From Caryophanales bacterium (lineage in GTDB: Bacteria > Bacillota > Bacilli > CAJFEE01), in contig JAQSYP010000002.1 of the NCBI GenBank assembly GCA_029256085.1, positions 62,001-126,000 on the forward strand: 64,000 bases of DNA. Reading direction: 5' to 3'. Below the pieces are notes generated by a model. The model was not told the origin of the DNA, did no database searches, and saw only the letters and a program-made list of their open reading frames with translations. Positions 1-9,134 of the stretch are shown here, piece by piece. Within the stretch, counting starts at the first letter, position 1; every line of letters starts with the position of its first letter. Both the position numbers and the translations under genes were made by a program.

Positions 1-1329
1 ACTGTTTTTTTCAATATTAACATAAGTAAATTTGTTATCTTCAATAGGTAAGACTAGCTCGCGTGCAATGATTTTTTTGTTTTTATCTAGATAAACCTTA
101 TGAACTAAATCATCAGTAAAATTCACGTTTTTAATATTGTTTTTAGACTGATTAATTTGTTTTTTAAGGTTTTTAATTATTGATTCTCTACTAATCTTTT
201 CATTATTTATTTTAACATTGTTAATACTTTCTAAGACTGCTAGACGTTTTTCTACTGTATCATATAATCTTGAATCATTTTCAAGGCGATCAAGCATCCT
301 CGTAGCAATCTTTTTGAATTTCTTCTCATCAATTTTTATTTCAATTACATCACCAGTAATTGACTTGTCCTCAAAAACTAACTTTTGATCCTCAATAAGT
401 TTGATATCCTTATTATCTAGCGCATTAAAGAATTCTTTTCCATAATCTGAAAGTAATACTACCTCTTCCCCACTAATTTGAATCCAAGGTGAGATTGAAT
501 TATTATTTACAATGCTTACTTTTTCAGGACCAGAATAATTTTCATTAACATTTTTCAATGTATTGCCAAATTCATTTTTGGAAGTGTACAAGTACTTTTC
601 ACCAAGAAGTTTAGTACTTAGTGCTACTCTATTACTATCCTCAATTAATTTTAGATTAAAAATTGTATTATCGGCGTTTTTTAATTTAATGTTTGAATAT
701 AGCTTATTTTTCTTTGGGTCAAGGTTAGTGTTAAAATTAATCTCTGAATTTGATATTAATCCTTGGATCATTCTATAAATAATTTGTTCTTCGAAGTTGA
801 GTTCGCCTTCAACCATAAAGTTTGCCTTGATAGTTCCTTTAAGGTTAGATGGCTCTGAATCAATCACTCGTTGAAGTTCTAGTTCCCTCTCAAACTTTTT
901 ATTAAGGTCTTCGTGCTTCTCGGAAAAGTATTTTGATTCGGCCTTCAAATAAACATACTTTGGGGTGTTATACAAATATAGTAAGTAGCCAAGTGAAACT
1001 ATGACTATACAAAAGGCTAAACCTAAAATTATTAAAACCCATTTTTTCTTTTTTAAAAGATCAAGTCTCTTTCTCTCTTCCGCCGCTGCAGCTTCACGTT
1101 TTGCTTTATCAATTAACTGAGATTCATATGCTGATTTCTCCTCTAGAGTTGCTAAGTGAACATCCTTATAAAAAGTTTCATTTTTCGCAATCTCTTGGCC
1201 TACAAGATTCTCTTCCATTAGAGGGTCCTGAGCAATTTTCTCTATTATTTCTAAGTCGAAGCTCTCGCCACATACTTCACACTTATGTTGTACTTTTGTT
1301 CTTTCTGCTCCACAATTTGGGCAAAACAT
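1..1329 (-). CDS. Zinc-ribbon, single-pass membrane protein (3' end outside window)
   Basis: The minus frame is open from an ATG at 1329 to base 1 (443 codons), so the C-terminus lies outside the window. A GGAGG ribosome binding site sits just upstream. Seen: an N-terminal zinc ribbon with Cys at residues 3, 6, 17 and 20 (CPNC and CEVC), a charged Ala/Glu/Lys linker that looks helical (about 65-95), one membrane segment (about 97-118), then a long extracytoplasmic part rich in Asn, Lys and Glu. This zinc ribbon-TM-large outer domain plan is common in Bacillaceae surface proteins of unknown role. I do not recognise the outer domain and assign no function. Confidence 0.8.
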   Translation of the reverse strand, partial: MFCPNCGAERTKVQHKCEVCGESFDLEIIEKIAQDPLMEENLVGQEIAKNETFYKDVHLATLEEKSAYESQLIDKAKREAAAAEERKRLDLLKKKKWVLIILGLAFCIVIVSLGYLLYLYNTPKYVYLKAESKYFSEKHEDLNKKFERELELQRVIDSEPSNLKGTIKANFMVEGELNFEEQIIYRMIQGLISNSEINFNTNLDPKKNKLYSNIKLKNADNTIFNLKLIEDSNRVALSTKLLGEKYLYTSKNEFGNTLKNVNENYSGPEKVSIVNNNSISPWIQISGEEVVLLSDYGKEFFNALDNKDIKLIEDQKLVFEDKSITGDVIEIKIDEKKFKKIATRMLDRLENDSRLYDTVEKRLAVLESINNVKINNEKISRESIIKNLKKQINQSKNNIKNVNFTDDLVHKVYLDKNKKIIARELVLPIEDNKFTYVNIEKNS

Positions 1330-1515
1330 AGAAATGTCGCCTCCGATGCATTAAATTATTTAAACATAAAAATATCATACGGGATATTTCTTAACTATTC
1401 TACCTTTTTATACAAATTCACTTTCAATTAATCTACTAAATTAGTATTTATGATAAAATAGTATAAAAACATAATATTATTTATTTATTTTGTTTAAGGT
1501 GGGTATGTCTTAGAA

Positions 1516-3231
1516 ATGTCAGGTATTAAACTATCAAAATTATCTAAATTAGTCTTACAAATGAATAGCAAAGATCCTGAGCGTAGGTTTAATGCTATGT
1601 CAGAACTTCACGAAAATGATAGTTACTATTTAGAAGAATCTACTGTTATCCTTGCTTTAGGATTAGCTTCGGGGAAGTTTGAGAACTGTTCACTACACGA
1701 CTGGGACGATCCTAGCTACTGCATAATAACCTATATCCATTCTTATATTTTAACAAATCATTTGGATATCATAAAAGATTGCTTTGAAGATTATAGTCCT
1801 AGAGCAAAATCTTTAATTTTACATCAAATGTTGGAACTAAGTGATCTTGAATCAATTTCTTTTTTTGTTGATAATTTCGCAAAAGTACGTGAATTAGATA
1901 AAGAATTCTCACCAGAATTAATCTTAGCTTCCGAAAATGTAGAAGTTGCAAAAATTTTATTTCCTTTCTTATTACAATATTTAGACGATGATAAGTTAAA
2001 GTTCAGCATTATTCAATTACTTGCTGAATACGTTCGTTTAGATGCCTTACTGATCGATGGTCTTATCGAGTTAGAAGATACACTAGTAAAGGTTTCAGAT
2101 TCCCTTTATTCTGAAGCAAAATTATATAATATCAATTTCAACTATGAATTTGTTTACTTACACTGGGTTGAGAAATATCCCAGCCTTAGGGAAGCATTGA
2201 GAAATTGTATATATTTGCTTGGAAAATATAACTATTTAAAATTTGAACCTTTTATTACTAAATGTTTAAACTTAAATGATCCTATTTTTATTATCGAAGC
2301 TATTTTGACAAGAAAATCAAATAACATTGATACAGATATAATGTATTTAAACAAAATTAGTAATGACCCAATAGGTATAATTCATTTAGTTAGAGAATTT
2401 AGTAGTGTTAAACTATTAGATCACTTGCCAGATTTTATTAAAGATCCTAAATTAATCTGTGACTCTTTACTTAAAATGGAATTACTTACAGAGTTAAACA
2501 TCCAAAACACCGAATACGAATTATTGGATGATACCGTAGTAGAATTTTCTAAGGATGATAACTTAAAACTTAGATACTATAAAATCAGAATTAATACAAC
2601 TGAATATGACGAGGATGGTTGGCTTTATGTTGCAGTCGAATATAGTGAAGATATTTCATTAATTAGCTCATTTAATGCTCACTTATTTCTATCAAAAACT
2701 GATGAAGTAACAGTTGATGAATTAACTTTAGACTTAAAGGAGCATAGGGTTAATCTAATTGAGACATATAGTAATTTGCCACACATAATATTACATCCAA
2801 ATTTACGATATAATCTTTTCGGTGTTTACTTTGTTTCAGCGTTTATTACTAACACCTTATCTTCATTATTAGATATTTACGAACTTAGATATTTAAATGT
2901 GTTTTTGTTTATAACTTTTGCAATTTTAATAGGATTTAATTATTATGCTTCAAAGAGAATTGAAGTCTCACACGGTCCTTCTAATATTAAATATAAATTG
3001 GGTAGTAAAATAAACACTATAGAATACAAGGATATAGCAGAAATTAAATTAGATAAAATGTTCTTACCATTATCTAAGAAATCAAGTCTTACCGACTTTG
3101 TGGAAGATGTACTAATTTTCAAGGATTCCACTGGAAAGAACTTAGATATAATACCCACTTTCTTATGTGATGATATTAATGAATTACTCTCTAGAATTAA
3201 AAAAGTAAATCCGAATTGTATAATAAAGTAA
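1516..3231 (+). CDS. Large hypothetical protein: helical repeats, two membrane segments, PH-like tail
   Basis: 571 residues. The ATG is preceded by AAGGTGGG at about 12 bases, slightly long spacing. The first 300 residues are Leu/Ile-rich short helices with acidic turns, resembling HEAT-type repeats (inference). Residues about 440-480 form two hydrophobic segments around a short acidic loop (DIYELR). The last 85 residues, with alternating hydrophobic strands, could be a small PH/bPH2-like domain. It is divergent from the zinc-ribbon gene at 1329, and the 186 bases between them carry both promoters. A hairpin terminator follows the stop. I do not know this family. Confidence 0.75.
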   Translation: MSGIKLSKLSKLVLQMNSKDPERRFNAMSELHENDSYYLEESTVILALGLASGKFENCSLHDWDDPSYCIITYIHSYILTNHLDIIKDCFEDYSPRAKSLILHQMLELSDLESISFFVDNFAKVRELDKEFSPELILASENVEVAKILFPFLLQYLDDDKLKFSIIQLLAEYVRLDALLIDGLIELEDTLVKVSDSLYSEAKLYNINFNYEFVYLHWVEKYPSLREALRNCIYLLGKYNYLKFEPFITKCLNLNDPIFIIEAILTRKSNNIDTDIMYLNKISNDPIGIIHLVREFSSVKLLDHLPDFIKDPKLICDSLLKMELLTELNIQNTEYELLDDTVVEFSKDDNLKLRYYKIRINTTEYDEDGWLYVAVEYSEDISLISSFNAHLFLSKTDEVTVDELTLDLKEHRVNLIETYSNLPHIILHPNLRYNLFGVYFVSAFITNTLSSLLDIYELRYLNVFLFITFAILIGFNYYASKRIEVSHGPSNIKYKLGSKINTIEYKDIAEIKLDKMFLPLSKKSSLTDFVEDVLIFKDSTGKNLDIIPTFLCDDINELLSRIKKVNPNCIIK

Positions 3232-3254
3232 AACTAGCCATATCGGCTAGTTTT
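3231..3254 (+). terminator. Terminator after the helical-repeat gene
   Basis: Inverted repeat AAAACTAGCC / GGCTAGTTTT directly after the stop codon, ending in a T run. Confidence 0.75.
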
Positions 3255-3338
3255 CTTTAATATTCTGCTGAATTGAATACATTGAATTTTTAAAGATGGA
3301 AATATTATGTAATAACACCGAATTTAGGAGGATATTAC

Positions 3339-4877
3339 ATGAGTTTAGACGATTTAGAAAAAAGATTTCCACAATTTCCAGAACCCTACTGGAGAGCTTC
3401 TACAACATTTAAGGACTTCCCTAAATGTACGAGTGATGAAAAAACTGATGTATGTATTGTTGGTGCTGGTATAACAGGAATTACATGTGGTTATTTATTA
3501 CAAAATGATGGTTTTAAGGTAACTATTATTGACGCAGGTAAAATTTTGAATGGTACTACCGGCCACACTACTGCGAAAATAACTGCACAACATAACTTAT
3601 TTTATGATGAGTTGATCGGAAACTTTGGTGAGGAAAAAGCAAAGTTATACTACCAGGCAAATGCTGATGCCTTGAATTTCATTAAGGATCTAGTTTTAAG
3701 AGAAAACATAGATTGTGATTTACGGAAACAGGACGCATACGTATATACAAATTCTGATGATTATGTTGAGAAGCTTAAAAACGAAATGAAGGCTTACGAA
3801 AAATTGGGTATTAATGGTGAGCTAGTGGATAATACTCCACTTCCTTTTAGTGTTAAAGCCGCGGTAGTTATGAAGGATCAAGCGCAATTCCATCCACTAA
3901 AATACTTAAGCTATCTTGTAGATGATTTTGTTTCTAAAGGTGGAAAAATCTATGAAAATACTACTGCCATTGATATTGAGGATGACAATGAAACATATGT
4001 TTTAACAAGAGAAAAGCACAAAATTTATTGTTCAAATATTGTAGTTGCCTCTCATTTTCCATTTAAGGATACATTAGGTTTTTATTTTGCGCGTTTACAT
4101 GCATATAGATCATATGTGCTAGCAGTTAAAACAGAAAAAGATATTCCAGATGGTATGTATATTAATGCAGAAGAACCAGCTCGATCTATTCGCTTTGCTG
4201 ACTATAAGGGTACACGGTTAGCATTAATTGGTGGTGAAAATCACCAAACTGGTCAAGGAATCTGTACGATGAAGCATTATGAAGCTCTAGAACAATTTGC
4301 AAAGGACACTTTTGGAGTTAACGAAATACTATATCGTTGGTCGGCTCAAGATTTAACATCATTAGACCGTATGCCATATATAGGAAAAATCACTGAAAAG
4401 CATGATCGTGTTTTCGTAGCAACCGGCTATAGAAAATGGGGAATGACGACCAGTACCTTTGCTGCACATCTTATTAATGACATTATTACGGGTAGGGAAA
4501 ACCCATATGTTGAACTTTTTTCACCTTCAAGATTTAATGTTGATCCTAGCTTAAAAACTTTAATTACGACAAATGCAGATGTTGCTAAGCATTTAATCTC
4601 AGGTAAGTTAGAATTCGTTATAAAAACGCCTGAAGAGCTAGAAAATGGAGAAGGATCTGTAGTAAGAGTTAATGGTAAAAGAGCAGGAGCATATAAGGAT
4701 GATAATGGTGAATTACATATTGTTGATACTACGTGTACGCATTTGGGATGCGAAACCGAATGGAATTCTGGTGAGAGTACTTGGGATTGTCCATGCCATG
4801 GATCAAGATACAGTATTGATGGTGATGTAATTGAAGGACCAACCAAGAAACCTCTAAAGAAAATTACCTTAGATTAA
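3339..4877 (+). CDS. yhfW: FAD-dependent oxidoreductase with C-terminal Rieske domain (YhfW type)
   Basis: 512 residues behind a strong AGGAGG site. The N-terminus has the dinucleotide-binding motif VGAGITG (about residue 41) of the DAO/glycine-oxidase fold. The C-terminal 50 residues form a Rieske domain: Cys466-x-His468 and Cys484-x-x-His487 are the expected [2Fe-2S] ligands, and Cys471 and Cys486 the usual disulfide pair. The same fusion is known from B. subtilis YhfW, whose substrate is not established. It is probably cytosolic, as no signal peptide is seen. It is monocistronic, with its own terminator shared with the convergent transporter. Confidence 0.9.
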   Translation: MSLDDLEKRFPQFPEPYWRASTTFKDFPKCTSDEKTDVCIVGAGITGITCGYLLQNDGFKVTIIDAGKILNGTTGHTTAKITAQHNLFYDELIGNFGEEKAKLYYQANADALNFIKDLVLRENIDCDLRKQDAYVYTNSDDYVEKLKNEMKAYEKLGINGELVDNTPLPFSVKAAVVMKDQAQFHPLKYLSYLVDDFVSKGGKIYENTTAIDIEDDNETYVLTREKHKIYCSNIVVASHFPFKDTLGFYFARLHAYRSYVLAVKTEKDIPDGMYINAEEPARSIRFADYKGTRLALIGGENHQTGQGICTMKHYEALEQFAKDTFGVNEILYRWSAQDLTSLDRMPYIGKITEKHDRVFVATGYRKWGMTTSTFAAHLINDIITGRENPYVELFSPSRFNVDPSLKTLITTNADVAKHLISGKLEFVIKTPEELENGEGSVVRVNGKRAGAYKDDNGELHIVDTTCTHLGCETEWNSGESTWDCPCHGSRYSIDGDVIEGPTKKPLKKITLD

Positions 4878-4889
4878 TGATAAGCTAAC

Positions 4890-4928
4890 AAAAAGACTTA
4901 GCGTGTCTTCTACGCTAAGTCTTTTTTT
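4890..4928. terminator. Bidirectional terminator
   Basis: The arms AAAAAGACTTAGCG and CGCTAAGTCTTTTT pair almost perfectly, with A runs on one side and T runs on the other. It serves the YhfW-type gene and the convergent EamA gene, whose last codons it overlaps. Confidence 0.85.
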
Positions 4929-5839
4929 AATATTGATGAGTCTTCATTAAGGATTTCATAATTTTTATTATTAGCCTTTTGTTTCATCAAAAATGTCCAA
5001 ACTCCTACTAAAACAAACATTCCACCGATGATTTGGGTAATAGATAAAACTTCATGCAGAAAAATATAAGCCAAAATCGAAGCACCAACAGGTTCCCCTA
5101 AGATCGACATCGAAATTGTAGTCGCATTTACATAATTTAAGAGCCAGTTATTAATAATATGAGCAACTGAAGGTACTATAGCTAAAAGTATGAAGATTTT
5201 CCAATCATATGCGTTATACCCTGTTAGTTCTAGACCTTTGAAAAGATTATATATAGTTAAGACGATACTTGAAAAAAAGAAAACAAAAAAAGTATAAATC
5301 CAATGCGAAAGTCCTTTAACGATGTTCTGACCAAATAATAAGTATCCAACAACAGCAATAACACTTAAGAATGATAGAAAGTCTCCGAATAATGCCTTAT
5401 CACTAAAACCAATATCTCCGAACCCAATAAAACAAACTCCGAAAATAGCGACACACATACTTATAACAGAAGAAAGATTTGTCCTTTCTTTATATAAGAA
5501 AAACCCAAATAATAATGAAATTATAGGTTGAGTAGCTAATATCATAGTCGAGGATGCTACAGAAGTATACTCTAAAGATGAGAACCATAATACGAAATGA
5601 AAGCTTAAAAATATTCCTGATAGGAATAAGCCAAGCCATACTTTTTTATCAATTTTTGGTATTTCTTTTCTCTTAATGTAAACAAAAGGTAATAAAATAG
5701 CACTTGAAAGCCACATTCTGTACATACTAGTAATGCTTGGGTCAGTGTTAGCCATTTTTACAAAAATTGCTGCAAATGAAATAGCTATTATTGAAATAGT
5801 AAAGAAAATCGGAATCGGTGGATTAGTTTTATTTATCAT
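4910..5839 (-). CDS. EamA/DMT-family transporter
   Basis: 309 residues from the ATG at 5839, chosen because GGGGTG lies 4 bases upstream; the longer reading from a TTG at 5869 has no ribosome binding site. About ten hydrophobic helices in two five-helix halves, with the EamA signatures 'MYRMWLSSAILLP' in the first half and 'LGEPVGASILAYIFLHE' in the second, indicate a drug/metabolite transporter of the inner membrane. Substrate is unknown; family members export amino acids, other metabolites or drugs. Confidence 0.88.
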   Translation of the reverse strand: MINKTNPPIPIFFTISIIAISFAAIFVKMANTDPSITSMYRMWLSSAILLPFVYIKRKEIPKIDKKVWLGLFLSGIFLSFHFVLWFSSLEYTSVASSTMILATQPIISLLFGFFLYKERTNLSSVISMCVAIFGVCFIGFGDIGFSDKALFGDFLSFLSVIAVVGYLLFGQNIVKGLSHWIYTFFVFFFSSIVLTIYNLFKGLELTGYNAYDWKIFILLAIVPSVAHIINNWLLNYVNATTISMSILGEPVGASILAYIFLHEVLSITQIIGGMFVLVGVWTFLMKQKANNKNYEILNEDSSILKKDLA

Positions 5840-6006
5840 TATGCACCCCAGTATTTTTTTAAAAGACAAATATTCTAAAAACTTTAATTTAATTAAAAAT
5901 TATACATAATTATTGGAAATAAATACATCATAAAAGTAGTATGAATTATAAAATGTCTGATATAATTATATTAATATTTGCTACTAACCTAAAAGGGAGC
6001 GAAAAT

Positions 6007-6516
6007 ATGCAATATTGTATAGTTTTATTTCCGTCAAATGAACTAACCGAGGAAGCGAATGCTTATCGAATGAGATATGATTCAGAATCAGAAATAATTC
6101 CTCCACATATTAAGCTCGACCAACCTTTTGAAGCAGATGAACAATTTATTTCAGAACTTTCATCTCGCCTTAAACTGATAGCAAGTACAACTAAAGAATT
6201 TACTGTAACCGTTAATAAAATAAGTACACTCTTTCCTCAACATGATGTTCTATGCTACAAAGTTAATCCAAGTACTGAGCTAGTCGAACTACATAAAAAT
6301 ATTTGTAAAGAACTTCCTTGTGAAATTAAAAACGGAAATTTTATTCCGCATATAATTATTGGTCAAAACTTATCCCACGACGAACAAAGTGATGTTTTGG
6401 CACAAATAAAAATGGGTGCACCTAAATTTGAAGAATCTTTTAGTTCATTTTCACTACTACGTCAAAATGAAAATGAAAAATGGGAAATTATAAAAACTTA
6501 CCAGTTTGGCTGTTAA
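6007..6516 (+). CDS. yjcG: 2'-5' RNA ligase-like (2H phosphoesterase) protein YjcG
   Basis: 169 residues from the ATG at 6007 (site GGGAGCG 6 bases upstream); an in-frame ATG at 5941 has no such site. It opens with MQYCIVLFPS and has the two 2H motifs HIKL and HIII, the catalytic His-x-hydrophobic pairs of the LigT fold. 'IIGQNLSHDEQSDVLAQIKM' closely matches what I know of B. subtilis YjcG (UPF0477). Its biological substrate is unknown. A strong terminator follows. Confidence 0.92.
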   Translation: MQYCIVLFPSNELTEEANAYRMRYDSESEIIPPHIKLDQPFEADEQFISELSSRLKLIASTTKEFTVTVNKISTLFPQHDVLCYKVNPSTELVELHKNICKELPCEIKNGNFIPHIIIGQNLSHDEQSDVLAQIKMGAPKFEESFSSFSLLRQNENEKWEIIKTYQFGC

Positions 6517-6537
6517 TTTCGATTATAACTTATGTAA

Positions 6538-6566
6538 CTGTAGACAACTCCGTCTACAGTTTTTTG
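6538..6566 (+). terminator. Terminator after yjcG
   Basis: Perfect arms CTGTAGAC / GTCTACAG around a short loop, followed by six T. Confidence 0.85.
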
Positions 6567-6627
6567 TATTCTTATTAAAAATACGTACATCCTATTAGTA
6601 TTATGGATACAAAAGGATGGGAGTTAT

Positions 6628-7314
6628 TTGGAGTATAATGTATATTACTCAATTGCTACAGAGCTTTTTGTAGGATATTTTGCATTATTTTTACTAACGA
6701 AAATTCTAGGAAAAACACAAATACATAACTTATCAGCTTTTGATTTTATATCTGCTTTAGTTTTAGGTGAATTAGTCGGTAATGCAATGTACAGTGATGA
6801 TACTGGTATCAAAGAGATTCTATTTGCAGTCTTAATCTGGGGCTCACTAATATATATTACTGAGTATTCAACTCAGAAAAGCCTACGAATGCGTAAGTTT
6901 TTTGAAGGTTCCCCTTCAATAGTGATTAAAGATGGCATAATTTCAAGAAAAGAATTAGCACGAAATCACCTTGATATTAATCAACTCCAGCAATTACTTA
7001 GGTCAAAAGATGTTTTTTCTATAACCGATATTGATGTTGCATTACTAGAACCAGATGGTTCAATAAGCGTGTTAAAAAATTGTGAAATTGAATCGCCAAC
7101 ACGTGCAGATTTAAATATTAAATCTAAAAATAAAAGGTTATCATTAACAATAATATCTGACGGAGAATTAATAAGAGAAAATTTAATAGAAATTAATAAA
7201 TCTGAGGATTGGCTATTGAATAAATTGAAGAATCAATCAATTAATACTATTAAAGATGTATTTTATGCAGAATGGACAGGAGAAGAGGATCTACACATTC
7301 AAAAACTCGAATAG
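6628..7314 (+). CDS. DUF421 (YetF-type) membrane protein
   Basis: 228 residues starting at a TTG with AAAGGATGGGAG upstream. Three membrane segments in the first 90 residues are followed by a cytosolic DUF421 domain. The family signature 'FDFISALVLGELVGNAM' is present, and 'HLDINQLQQLLRSKDVFSITDIDVALLEPDG' marks the conserved soluble part. Members occur in several copies per Bacillus genome; some (YetF, YdfS) are linked to spore water content. A role for this copy is not visible from context. Confidence 0.88.
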   Translation: MEYNVYYSIATELFVGYFALFLLTKILGKTQIHNLSAFDFISALVLGELVGNAMYSDDTGIKEILFAVLIWGSLIYITEYSTQKSLRMRKFFEGSPSIVIKDGIISRKELARNHLDINQLQQLLRSKDVFSITDIDVALLEPDGSISVLKNCEIESPTRADLNIKSKNKRLSLTIISDGELIRENLIEINKSEDWLLNKLKNQSINTIKDVFYAEWTGEEDLHIQKLE

Positions 7315-7325
7315 TAGATCTTCTT
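7283..7325 (+). terminator. Possible stem-loop at the 3' end of the DUF421 gene
   Basis: AAGAGGATCTAC pairs with GTAGATCTTCTT (12 pairs, one G-U). The left arm lies in the last codons, and the T tract is weak. Confidence 0.5.
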
Positions 7326-7330
7326 ATTGT

Positions 7331-7600
7331 TTATATTTTCAAATCAATTCTCGAGTTTGAATTAAAAACTGGCTTTTTATTAATACCATATATATTTGTT
7401 GTTTGAAGTGACTCAATATATTTTTTATTTTTCATTAAAAATTGATTTGTAATAATTTCTAAATCATGCCTTTGTTGGTTCTCGAATTTATTTTTTAAAT
7501 TTGCTTTTGGTACTAAAAGATTTGGATAGTTTGTACCTATACTTTTTCTACTAACTTGAAAATTCTTACTTTTTAAATCTAATCTTAATGGAAGTAACAT
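7331..7600 (-). CDS. Hypothetical basic protein, 89 residues
   Basis: The ATG at 7600 is preceded by GAGGGG at 5 bases, supporting a real gene. The protein is basic (many Lys/Asn/Arg), without membrane segments or Cys, and I recognise no family. Its ribosome binding site lies inside the 3' arm of a hairpin (7606-7641), so translation from a transcript that starts upstream would be inhibited. It lies downstream of the anchored hypothetical gene at 7665, with a 64-base gap. Confidence 0.55.
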   Translation of the reverse strand: MLLPLRLDLKSKNFQVSRKSIGTNYPNLLVPKANLKNKFENQQRHDLEIITNQFLMKNKKYIESLQTTNIYGINKKPVFNSNSRIDLKI

Positions 7601-7605
7601 AAAAT

Positions 7606-7641
7606 CCCCTCATTTATGGTTTTTATCCATAATATGAGGGG
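7606..7641 (-). promoter_or_regulatory. Hairpin covering a Shine-Dalgarno sequence
   Basis: On the minus strand CCCCTCAT plus TTATGG (with one bulged T) pair across a short loop with CCATAA plus ATGAGGGG, giving 14 pairs. The GAGGGG of the 3' arm is the ribosome binding site of the 89-residue gene that starts 5 bases later. It could be the terminator of the upstream gene (only four T follow), or a block on translation of read-through RNA. Confidence 0.6.
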
Positions 7642-7664
7642 AATACAAAATAATGACACTTAGT

Positions 7665-8225
7665 TTAATTTTCAACAGTTTCAATATCTTCATTATTCCT
7701 AAGTTCATTTCTATATGCATTTCTAAATGCTTTAATAAGCTTATCTTTCTCTTCTTTATTTGTAATCTCATACAACCCAGCACCAGTTATTATTGTATAA
7801 CAATTCCTTGGCCATGAATAATGTGTTACAAATAAATATGTTTTACCGATTTCAATATCCTTCTGACCTAATACTGTAGTTCTTTCAGGAACGAAATTAT
7901 ATATTAATTTTACTCCACCTAATTGATTAACTATAGCGGTTCCTAGTATTTCACCTTTTATTCGCTTGCTTACCCTAACCTCGTATTGTGTCTCAGGTAA
8001 ATCATTTATAACTTGGTAACCTAAATTTCTAACAACTTTTCCTATAAAAACATTGTCAGATTCTCCAACTAAATATCTTCTATCCATTAAGTATGAGCTA
8101 TTATCTATACTTACTTTAACTTGTACTGGAGTCAAATCACCAAAATAACGAGCTAATAAAAGAAGTCCCAAATAGCTAATTAAAATAACCATCACTAGTT
8201 TTGATACTAGAATAATTTTTTTCAT
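7665..8225 (-). CDS. Membrane-anchored hypothetical protein, 186 residues
   Basis: The ATG has GGAGGGGAG upstream. Residues about 5-27 are a single hydrophobic segment with basic residues before it (anchor or uncleaved signal). The rest is predicted outside the membrane, strand-rich, with 'YEVRVSKRIKGE' and 'IGKTYLFVTHYSWPRNCYTI'. This layout resembles small exported Bacillus proteins of unknown role. I do not recognise the family. Confidence 0.7.
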   Translation of the reverse strand: MKKIILVSKLVMVILISYLGLLLLARYFGDLTPVQVKVSIDNSSYLMDRRYLVGESDNVFIGKVVRNLGYQVINDLPETQYEVRVSKRIKGEILGTAIVNQLGGVKLIYNFVPERTTVLGQKDIEIGKTYLFVTHYSWPRNCYTIITGAGLYEITNKEEKDKLIKAFRNAYRNELRNNEDIETVEN

Positions 8226-8327
8226 TTAGCTCCCCTCCACTCACTAATATATATAATAATGCATTTTATGGAAGAATTGGGATTTTTTAAGAAATTTTTT
8301 TAAATGGACTAATTAAACAGATTTAAT

Positions 8328-8456
8328 CTACTTACTTTTTTTCTTTTTATTACAACCACAACCACCTTTTTTTATCCATTCCGCTGTATTAGGTTGGCTT
8401 TTTGCTTGTTCTGGTCTTGTTTTATTTGAAGTGACCTTCTTTTTAAAGTAATTCAT
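8328..8456 (-). CDS. Very small Lys/Cys-rich protein, 42 residues
   Basis: ATG at 8456 with GGAGG 9 bases upstream, stop TAG at 8328. The sequence is Lys-rich, contains 'TRPEQAKSQPNTAEWIKK' and ends in a GGCGC knot plus a Lys tail. The strong ribosome binding site and biased composition argue that it is real. CATATAATA (8484-8492, minus) fits a sigma-K/E type -10 element, but no proper -35 was found. Proximity to spore coat genes makes a sporulation role possible (inference). Confidence 0.6.
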   Translation of the reverse strand: MNYFKKKVTSNKTRPEQAKSQPNTAEWIKKGGCGCNKKKKSK

Positions 8457-8555
8457 ATGGGTATGCCTCCATTTCAAGAAATATATTATATGTTATTCAT
8501 AATAATTTTCTTTGTATGTGCATTGTCCCAACAAATTAATACTATATAAATTGTT

Positions 8556-8909
8556 TTAATCAATTAATTTTAGAATTATAGTTTCTATAATTGATGCCGC
8601 TCCCGCTATTGCAAAAATGTATATTAGTGGTAAAGCGTATGCAGGGAAAAATGCGTAAAAAGTATAGAAACCTGTTGCAACCCATACACCTACACACCAA
8701 TAGCAACTCAAAAGTTGTCCTAACCAACAAAGTATTCCTGAGTTATATTTTAGTTTTGTAAAATAACTTACTGTTCCGTCTTCTTCAACAACCTCTTTTT
8801 CTTCAATAAAAGGATTTCTAATAAACTTTGCTATTTTATCAAAAACTATAACTCTAGTTAATCTATAACTAGCTAATGCGAATAAAAGAAATAAAAAAAA
8901 CTCATTCAT
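8556..8909 (-). CDS. DUF1360 (YngL-like) membrane protein
   Basis: 117 residues; the ATG follows GGAGGAG. There is a hydrophobic N-terminus (about 3-20) with the conserved 'ASYRLTRVIVFDKI', a polar middle part, then 'CWLGQLLSCYWCVGVWVA' with three Cys and two further hydrophobic segments. This pattern is typical of DUF1360, found in spore formers (B. subtilis YngL). Function is unknown; it lies beside a coat gene island but is transcribed away from it. Confidence 0.82.
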   Translation of the reverse strand: MNEFFLFLLFALASYRLTRVIVFDKIAKFIRNPFIEEKEVVEEDGTVSYFTKLKYNSGILCWLGQLLSCYWCVGVWVATGFYTFYAFFPAYALPLIYIFAIAGAASIIETIILKLID

Positions 8910-9070
8910 AACTTCTCCTCCAAATTTTAAAAATTTCTTACTTATATACTAATATGTGGAATATTCTAATTTGAGTTAAGGATGTCCGAAAAAATTATAT
9001 ATTTTCTTTAATAGACACATAATTAACCCATTTTGGAGCCCATTTTTAAGATTATTTAGATGCTAGTCCA

Positions 9071-9099
9071 AACAATTGAATAGCTTGCCACATACTCTA
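9071..9099 (+). promoter_or_regulatory. Sigma-K-like promoter of the VLGV-repeat gene
   Basis: AC at 9072-9073, a 17-base spacer, and CATACTCTA at 9091-9099, an exact match to the sigma-K -10 consensus CATANNNTA. It lies 36 bases before the start codon. Confidence 0.72.
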
Positions 9100-9134
9100 C
9101 AAGTGTAGTAAAAAATTTTTTGGAGGTTATATAT

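Noticed and set aside
4427-4846. 139-codon minus frame inside the YhfW-type gene
   Set aside because: Antisense shadow of the Rieske domain; no start signal.
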